The notes below the pieces were generated by a model. The model worked only from the letters and a program-made list of their open reading frames with translations. It searched no databases and was not told the origin of the DNA. From positions 1-12,478 of the forward strand of contig CAZEXM010000086.1 in assembly GCA_964515915.1 (NCBI GenBank): DNA of 12,478 nt, written 5' to 3'. The first letter of the stretch is position 1, and each line of letters starts with the position of its first letter. A program made the translations under genes and the position numbers. Origin of the DNA: JAHOYW01 sp964515915. GTDB lineage: Bacteria; Verrucomicrobiota; Lentisphaeria; Victivallales; Victivallaceae. Shown here one piece after another: positions 8,085 through 12,478 of this stretch.

Positions 8085-8597
8085 TCAGTGCTTACGGGGA
8101 GCTTCCGGTGCGATTTCCGCCTGTTCAGTCCTGAAGCTTTGCACCAGCTGCCAGAGATTTTTGTCGCGCATCAGAAGTTTTATTAACTTTGAGCTGCTGA
8201 TTTCGAGACTCTGAGCGGCCCGGCTTATTATGAATTCACTGTCATTGAGAACGTCCAGAATATGAGCCATAAACAATGGGTATCCGGCATTTGTCAAACC
8301 CACATCTGAACGAGCCGGCGGCGTGCCGGGAATTACCCTGATTTGCAGGGCGATTTGATAACGCAGTTTCTGCAGGGCGGCGGCGCGGTTCCGATGCTGG
8401 CTGCGCCCCGAACAATCACTCACGGCGATACCGCTTGGCTGATGGGTGAGTCTCACGGCATTGGAAGTTTTATTGCGCTTTTGTCCGCCGCGCCCGGAGG
8501 CTTTGAAAAAATCCAGACGACAGGCGTTTTCCAGGCCCGCATCACTTAGGCCGAGCCAGTGGTCACGTTCCTGATTATAAATAAATGGTTTTTTCAT
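8085..8597 (-). CDS. Release-factor-like GGQ protein (probable ribosome-associated hydrolase)
   Basis: This 170-residue protein carries the catalytic domain of class I release factors without the codon-recognition domains. The key stretch is SGRGGQKRNKTSNAVRLTH (34-52), with GGQ at 37-39, the motif that hydrolyses peptidyl-tRNA in the ribosome. The segment GRSQHRNRAAALQKLR (64-79) matches the conserved follow-on in RF-1-type domains. ArfB (YaeJ) is also a stand-alone GGQ protein but ends in a basic tail for the mRNA channel. Here the C-terminus (about 98-158) instead looks like a small helical domain, with only a short EAPRKH end. It fits families annotated as peptide chain release factor-like protein, whose substrate I cannot state. 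The start ATG at 8597 lacks a clear Shine-Dalgarno sequence; a nearby ATG at 8601 is out of frame. It has its own strong promoter-like site. Confidence 0.85.
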   Translation of the reverse strand: MKKPFIYNQERDHWLGLSDAGLENACRLDFFKASGRGGQKRNKTSNAVRLTHQPSGIAVSDCSGRSQHRNRAAALQKLRYQIALQIRVIPGTPPARSDVGLTNAGYPLFMAHILDVLNDSEFIISRAAQSLEISSSKLIKLLMRDKNLWQLVQSFRTEQAEIAPEAPRKH

Positions 8598-8629
8598 GCA
8601 TAATTAACGTTTTTATTTTAATTTTTTCT

Positions 8630-8657
8630 TTGTGCTTTTTAATATACGGGCTATAAT
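8630..8657 (+). promoter_or_regulatory. Probable purD promoter
   Basis: A perfect TATAAT at 8652-8657 follows a weak TTGTGC (8630-8635) by 16 bases, about 55 bases before the purD ATG. It would drive purD, the lipoprotein gene and pabBC. It overlaps the opposing promoter of the GGQ gene, so the two may compete. No PurR-type operator or purine riboswitch fold could be recognised in the short leader. Confidence 0.45.
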
Positions 8658-8669
8658 ATGCTAAGTCAA
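8641..8669 (-). promoter_or_regulatory. Probable promoter of the GGQ protein gene
   Basis: Reading the minus strand, TTGACT (8669 to 8664) and TATATT (8646 to 8641) are separated by exactly 17 bases, each one base off the sigma-70 consensus. Transcription would begin about 35 bases before the ATG at 8597. The purD -10 sequence lies inside its spacer. Confidence 0.55.
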
Positions 8670-8711
8670 AATAAATAAAAAAAACAAGTTTTTATACGAG
8701 GTTCATTTTTA

Positions 8712-9995
8712 ATGAAAATATTGGTTGTCGGCAGTGGCGGCAGAGAGCATACTTTGTGCTGGAAACTGGCGCAAAGCCCACAAGCGGATAAAATTTACTG
8801 CGCTCCCGGAAATGCCGGGATCGCGGCGGTCGCGGAGTGCGTCGATATTGGTGTTTCCGAAATGGATAAATTAGCTGATTTCGCGGAAAAAGAAGGCATT
8901 GGCTTCACGGTTGTCGGGCCGGAAGCGCCGCTTTGCGCCGGCTTGGTGGATGTCTTTAAAAAACGCGGATTAAAAGTATTCGGACCGGACAAGGAAGCAG
9001 CGCAGTTGGAAGGCAGCAAGGATTACGCTAAGCAATTTATGTTTAAATACAATATTCCGACGGGTAAAGCGGCGACTTTTGAAGATGCCGCGCCCGCTAT
9101 GGAATACCTGAGCAAAGAGTTCGCGGACGGCGCTAAAGGTATTGTTATCAAAGCTGATGGTTTAGCCGCCGGCAAAGGCGTTTGCGTGGCCCTGGAAAAA
9201 GCCGAGGCTTTGGATTTTGTGAAATCGTGTTTTGCCGGTGCCTTTGGCGGCGCCGGCAGCAAAGTCCTGGTTGAAGAATGCCTGTTTGGCGAAGAAGCTT
9301 CAATTCTGGCTTTTACCGACGGCAAAACTATTGTTCCGCTGGTGAGTTCCCAGGATCACAAACGCGCTTATGATGGCGATAAAGGCCCGAATACCGGCGG
9401 AATGGGCGCGTATTCGCCGGCTCCGGTAATTGACGACGCGCTGATGGCGCGGGTCAAAACCGAAATTCTGGATAATTTTTTAACCGGCATTCAAAAAGAG
9501 AAATTGAATTTTCATGGTTTGGTTTTTGTCGGCGTAATGGTCACGGACGCGGGGCCGAAAGTCCTGGAGTTCAATGTTCGTTTCGGCGATCCTGAGGTTC
9601 AGGCGGTAATGTGCCGCCTGGAAAGCGACTTGCTCGACTCAATGCTGAAAACCGTTGACGAACGTTTATCGGAAGCGGAGTTGTCGTGGTCGAAAGAACC
9701 GGCGGTTTGTGTAGTTCTGGCCTCCGGCGGATATCCCGTGGCTTACGAAAAAGGATATGAGATTTCCGGTTTGGATGAAGCGGCGGCGGAAGGCGCAATA
9801 GTTTTTCACGCTGGCACTGCTGAAAAAAATGGAAAAATCGTTAATACCGGCGGCCGCGTACTCGGGGTTACGGCGCGCGGCGCCAATATAAAGGAGGCTG
9901 TCGAGAGAGCTTATAATGCTGTCGAAAAAATTTCGTGGCAGGGTTGTTTCTGCCGTAAGGATATCGCCTATCGTGCGTTAGCACGTGAAAAATAA
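8712..9995 (+). CDS. purD: Phosphoribosylamine-glycine ligase (PurD, GAR synthetase)
   Basis: PurD joins glycine to 5-phosphoribosylamine using ATP, the second step of de novo purine synthesis. The N-domain opens with KILVVGSGGREH (2-13) and has VVGPEAPL (67-74). The ATP-grasp core includes GSKDYAKQFM (101-110), KADGLAAGKGV (147-157), LVEECLFGEEAS (186-197), SQDHKRAYDGDKGPNTGGMG (213-232) and LEFNVRFGDPEVQ (285-297), the last two covering the nucleotide-binding, glycine-binding and metal-binding segments. The C-terminal domain ends normally. At 427 residues it matches the stand-alone bacterial enzyme and is not fused to PurM or PurN. The ATG is preceded by GAGG at 8698-8701, 10 bases upstream. 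It is the first gene of a probable purD-lipoprotein-pabBC operon. No other pur gene is present in the window. Confidence 0.97.
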   Translation: MKILVVGSGGREHTLCWKLAQSPQADKIYCAPGNAGIAAVAECVDIGVSEMDKLADFAEKEGIGFTVVGPEAPLCAGLVDVFKKRGLKVFGPDKEAAQLEGSKDYAKQFMFKYNIPTGKAATFEDAAPAMEYLSKEFADGAKGIVIKADGLAAGKGVCVALEKAEALDFVKSCFAGAFGGAGSKVLVEECLFGEEASILAFTDGKTIVPLVSSQDHKRAYDGDKGPNTGGMGAYSPAPVIDDALMARVKTEILDNFLTGIQKEKLNFHGLVFVGVMVTDAGPKVLEFNVRFGDPEVQAVMCRLESDLLDSMLKTVDERLSEAELSWSKEPAVCVVLASGGYPVAYEKGYEISGLDEAAAEGAIVFHAGTAEKNGKIVNTGGRVLGVTARGANIKEAVERAYNAVEKISWQGCFCRKDIAYRALAREK

Positions 9996-10017
9996 GCACA
10001 AAAGTGAGGGTTTAGCA

Positions 10018-10413
10018 ATGAAAAAAAGAGTTTTACTGGTGTTCGCCAGTGCTGTTATGGCTCTGGTTTTAACAGCTTGTTCGAGTATGGAAACTTCCAA
10101 AAACTTTAATGGTTTGAGCGTTACCGCCAGTCGCACGCGGCCTATTGCCCATATTAACGCGCGAGTTAACGGTGTATTTTTGTTTGACACTTTTCCGTTA
10201 TTTTGCGGCAGCGTGAATCATATTGACAAAGTGGCGGCTTTTGTAAATACTGTCAGTCTGGATAATACTTTGGGATTAGTTACCCGTGAAGCACGTGGTC
10301 TTGGAGCGACTAAATTAATAAACCTTAATTCATATTATGATACCGAATGGTTATGGTATACACTGATATTGTGGAAGCGGCAAACACAAATTTCCGCAAC
10401 TGCGGTAAAATAA
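10018..10413 (+). CDS. Small lipoprotein of unknown function
   Basis: The protein has 131 residues. It starts with a classic lipoprotein signal: charged MKKR, a hydrophobic stretch at 5-17, and the lipobox LTAC with the lipidated cysteine at 21. Residues at +2 and +3 are serine, with no aspartate retention signal at +2, so outer-membrane sorting would be predicted if Lol rules apply. The mature part of about 110 residues has no domain I recognise. It contains an N-terminal SMETSKNFNGL stretch, a hydrophobic, aromatic-rich block near 49-60, the segment TREARGLGATKLINLNS (85-101), and a hydrophobic WLWYTLILW (107-115) before a polar end. I chose the ATG at 10018 because GAGGG lies 7 bases upstream and the signal peptide starts there. 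A longer frame from GTG at 9985 overlaps purD and would spoil the signal. It lies 22 bases after purD and 9 before pabBC. Confidence 0.85.
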   Translation: MKKRVLLVFASAVMALVLTACSSMETSKNFNGLSVTASRTRPIAHINARVNGVFLFDTFPLFCGSVNHIDKVAAFVNTVSLDNTLGLVTREARGLGATKLINLNSYYDTEWLWYTLILWKRQTQISATAVK

Positions 10414-10422
10414 AGTACTCTT

Positions 10423-12165
10423 ATGAAAAGCGCTTCGGTAGTCTGTCGTTTACCTGCCAGTGAACAATGGGGTGTTTTTACGAATCCCGTCAAGGTGCTT
10501 TGCTGTACGGAAATTGAAAATGTCGAGCTCATTTTAGCGGAATTGGAAGCGGCTTTGAATGCGGGCTGTTATGCCGCCGGATTTTTATCTTATGAGGCCG
10601 GCGCGGCGTTTGACAAAGCTTTCCCGATTCGTTCGACAAACGGTTTTCCTTTGCTGTGGTTTGGGATTTATGATAAAGCCCCGACGGTTTTCGACCCGGG
10701 AAATGATGAAATCTTTGCCGGTACCGCTGAGTTGGAGCCGGAGCTTAGCGAGGAGGAATATCATAAGGCGATCAATGCTGTGCTTGCCGATATCAAGGCT
10801 GGAAATATTTACCAGACTAATTTTACTTTTCGTTTGCGCGGCAAAAAAACCAGGGCTCCCTGGCCTTTGTTCAAAGCCCTGTTTGTGCGGCATCCGGTAC
10901 CTTATGCCGCGTTTATTAACACCGGCGATCTGCAGATAGTTTCGCTTTCCCCTGAAATTTTCCTGGAAAGAAATGGAAATGAGCTTTTCAGCAGTCCGAT
11001 GAAAGGCACGATAAAACGCGGCGGCAATCCGGCCGAAGACCGCGAGAACGCTGAGTTTTTAAAGGCCGACCCGAAAAATATTGCCGAAAATTTAATGATC
11101 GTTGATATGGTGCGCAACGATTTAGGGCGAATCTGCCGTACTGATTCCATATTTGTCGATCCCCTGTTTCATGTCGACAGCTACGCGACGCTTCATCAGG
11201 TGATAAGTACGGTGCATGGAAAAATAAGCCCGGGTACTACTTTCAGCGCGATTGTGCGGGCGGCATTTCCGGCGGCTTCCATCACCGGAGCCCCTAAAGT
11301 AGCCGCGACGCGGAAAATTCAGGAACTCGAAAAAAGCCCGCGGAAAATTTATACCGGCTCAATCGCGTGTATTTATCCTGATCAGGATTTTTGTATGAAT
11401 GTCGCGATCAGGACTTTGATTTGTTCCGGCAATTCGACTGAACTGGGAATCGGCGGCGGAATTGTTTACGATTCCGCTAAAGCCGCGGAATGGGATGAGG
11501 CTTTGTTGAAAAGTCAGTTTATCCACGCCGCTGAGCCGGATTTTGAAATTCTTGAAACCATGTTGTTTGAACAGTCAAAAGGCGTCAGTGATTTGGACGC
11601 GCATCTGGACAGAATGAAAAACAGCGCGAAATATTTTGCGTTTAAATTTAATGCTGATTCGGCTGAAAAGTTTGTCGCCGAAAAGCTTTTACAAGTCAAG
11701 GGGCCGGCTCGAATTCGGCTTTTGCTGAGTTTCGGAGGGAAGCTGGAACTGCAGTCCTTTCCCTTAGCGGAAACCGGCTGGGGGAGTGATTTAGCGAGAG
11801 TAAAATTATCTGAGCGGCAGACTTCGGGCGATGCGGTATTTTTGCGGCACAAAACGACTCGGCGTGAATTTTATAATGAGCATTTCAGGAAAGCCGTCAA
11901 CGCAGGTTGCAATGAAGTAATTTTCACCAACGAGCGCGGCGAAATATGCGAAGGAGCAATCTCCAATATCTTCATCCAGGCGCAAAACGGTTTATGGTAC
12001 ACGCCTCCCTTAAGCAGCGGGCTGCTCCCCGGAATATGGCGCGGCGCGACCATCAAAAAGCTGAACGCCAAAGAAAAAGTATTGTATGTGTCCGACTTGG
12101 AAAAAGCGAAACAGACCATTATCGGCAATTCAGTAAGAGGCGCAAGCATGGCCGTTGTTGTTTAA
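10423..12165 (+). CDS. pabBC: Fused aminodeoxychorismate synthase component I and aminodeoxychorismate lyase (PabB-PabC)
   Basis: This 580-residue fusion covers two steps to p-aminobenzoate for folate. The N-terminal chorismate-binding domain (about 1-370) contains GNIYQTNFT (127-135), SLSPEIFLE (174-182), SSPMKGTIKRG (190-200), MVRNDLGRIC (229-238), ASITGAPKVAA (285-295) and LGIGGGIVYDS (341-351). K194 in PMKGT marks a PabB, because anthranilate synthase TrpE normally has alanine there. The C-terminal part (about 373-580) is a class IV PLP-dependent lyase with the probable Schiff-base lysine K477 in RHKTTRREFY, then FTNERGEICEGAISNIFI (501-518) and SSGLLPGIWR (531-540). The glutamine amidotransferase PabA is not in the window, so ammonia supply must come from an enzyme encoded elsewhere or from free ammonia. 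No good ribosome-binding site precedes the ATG, which is only 9 bases from the lipoprotein stop, so translational coupling is likely. Confidence 0.95.
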   Translation: MKSASVVCRLPASEQWGVFTNPVKVLCCTEIENVELILAELEAALNAGCYAAGFLSYEAGAAFDKAFPIRSTNGFPLLWFGIYDKAPTVFDPGNDEIFAGTAELEPELSEEEYHKAINAVLADIKAGNIYQTNFTFRLRGKKTRAPWPLFKALFVRHPVPYAAFINTGDLQIVSLSPEIFLERNGNELFSSPMKGTIKRGGNPAEDRENAEFLKADPKNIAENLMIVDMVRNDLGRICRTDSIFVDPLFHVDSYATLHQVISTVHGKISPGTTFSAIVRAAFPAASITGAPKVAATRKIQELEKSPRKIYTGSIACIYPDQDFCMNVAIRTLICSGNSTELGIGGGIVYDSAKAAEWDEALLKSQFIHAAEPDFEILETMLFEQSKGVSDLDAHLDRMKNSAKYFAFKFNADSAEKFVAEKLLQVKGPARIRLLLSFGGKLELQSFPLAETGWGSDLARVKLSERQTSGDAVFLRHKTTRREFYNEHFRKAVNAGCNEVIFTNERGEICEGAISNIFIQAQNGLWYTPPLSSGLLPGIWRGATIKKLNAKEKVLYVSDLEKAKQTIIGNSVRGASMAVVV

Positions 12166-12423
12166 AATAAAAAAATACGAGTTTTTTCTGGAATTTGTGA
12201 GTAAAAGAAAAAAACTACCGCCTTTCCGTCAAGCTCGGGGAAGTCAATTTAAGCTTGAATATTCTATGAATTCGTATATTTTAGATGAGAAGACGTGATT
12301 TTCATGTTTTTTACGAAAAAAAGGAGTAAAAATCCTTATTTTAATATCTTGTGCCGTGAGATATTGAAATAAGAGGCAAAAATAACAGATATTTGATTAT
12401 TCTAAGTTCAAAAAATAAAAATA
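12166..12423. other. AT-rich non-coding region after pabBC
   Basis: There is no credible gene here. Several A and T runs occur, including a weak A/T stem just after the pabBC stop (GTTTTTTCT near 12180 with AGAAAAAAAC near 12206) that has no GC core. I see no strong rho-independent terminator for the purD operon. A purine-rich AAGGAG near 12322 is not followed by a gene. The long hairpin at 12335-12373 is listed separately. Confidence 0.5.
12335..12373. repeat. 15-bp inverted repeat with 9-base loop
   Basis: CTTATTTTAATATCT (12335-12349) pairs with AGATATTGAAATAAG (12359-12373) at 14 of 15 positions, and the odd position is a U-G wobble in plus-strand RNA. On the minus strand the stem is followed by GGATTTTTAC, so it is more terminator-like in that direction. 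The stem is almost all A and T, hence weak. It may instead be a mobile-element end or binding site. Confidence 0.55.
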
Positions 12424-12478
12424 AAGAAACGCAAGGAGACGGTTGAACCGGTTTTCGGCATTATTAAATCGGTGCTGG
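12424..12478 (+). pseudogene. 5'-truncated transposase fragment (IS1182/DDE type), runs off the window
   Basis: The frame from 12424 reads KKRKETVEPVFGIIKSVL, closely matching the well-conserved R-x-TVEPVFG-x-IK motif near the C-terminus of IS1182-type (DDE_Tnp_1 related) transposases, where the glutamate belongs to the DDE catalytic set. An in-frame stop at 12403-12405 and the absence of a start or upstream domain show that the N-terminal part is missing. The likeness starts abruptly near 12427-12430, so this is a broken copy or a recombination junction. The downstream part lies outside the window, and whether it reaches a normal stop is unknown. Confidence 0.7.

Noticed and set aside
9985..10413. 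A longer lipoprotein start at GTG 9985
   Set aside because: It overlaps the end of purD, has no suitable ribosome-binding site and would put 11 extra polar residues before the signal peptide. The ATG at 10018 has GAGGG at the right distance.
1..12478. A defence island, CRISPR array, toxin-antitoxin pair or other accessory system
   Set aside because: All sizeable coding regions except the small lipoprotein are housekeeping families, and no spaced direct repeats or nuclease/toxin motifs were seen.

Overview
The window reads as a stretch of ordinary bacterial chromosome, about 12.5 kb, with a remnant of a different mobile element at each end. The genes are densely packed and of moderate GC content, with AT-rich intergenic regions. 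An apolipoprotein N-acyltransferase and a small lipoprotein indicate a diderm (Gram-negative type) cell. The release-factor-like GGQ protein and the gene mix would suit the Planctomycetes-Verrucomicrobia-Lentisphaerae group, but that is a recollection-based guess at low confidence. No rRNA, tRNA, CRISPR array or phage gene was seen.

Layout. Positions 1-387 hold non-coding sequence, the left end of an IS3-type insertion sequence with a broken orfA, and a five-copy heptamer repeat that runs into the uvrA stop codon. Positions 388-5036 (minus strand) hold lnt then uvrA, probably one transcript. A 133-bp divergent promoter region follows. Positions 5170-8060 (plus) hold nadB and a pcnB-type nucleotidyltransferase gene separated by 2 bases. 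Positions 8085-8597 (minus) hold a release-factor-like gene convergent with pcnB. A second divergent promoter region at 8598-8711 has overlapping promoters. Positions 8712-12165 (plus) hold purD, a small lipoprotein gene and a fused pabB-pabC gene, tightly spaced and probably co-transcribed. Positions 12166-12423 are AT-rich non-coding DNA with one long hairpin. From about 12424 a 5'-truncated transposase fragment runs off the window.

Functions. The genes cover nucleotide excision repair (UvrA), lipoprotein maturation (Lnt), de novo NAD synthesis (NadB), RNA 3'-end adenylation (PcnB type), probable ribosome rescue or peptide release (GGQ protein), purine synthesis (PurD) and the p-aminobenzoate branch of folate synthesis (PabB-PabC fusion). 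PurD and PabBC both serve one-carbon/purine metabolism, which may explain their linkage. The lipoprotein between them could be a substrate of Lnt.

I found no convincing new multi-gene system. The items most worth a second look are the unidentified lipoprotein inside the purD-pabBC operon, the GGQ protein with its C-terminal extension, the hairpin that covers the ribosome-binding site of the IS remnant, and the heptamer repeat at the uvrA stop codon.
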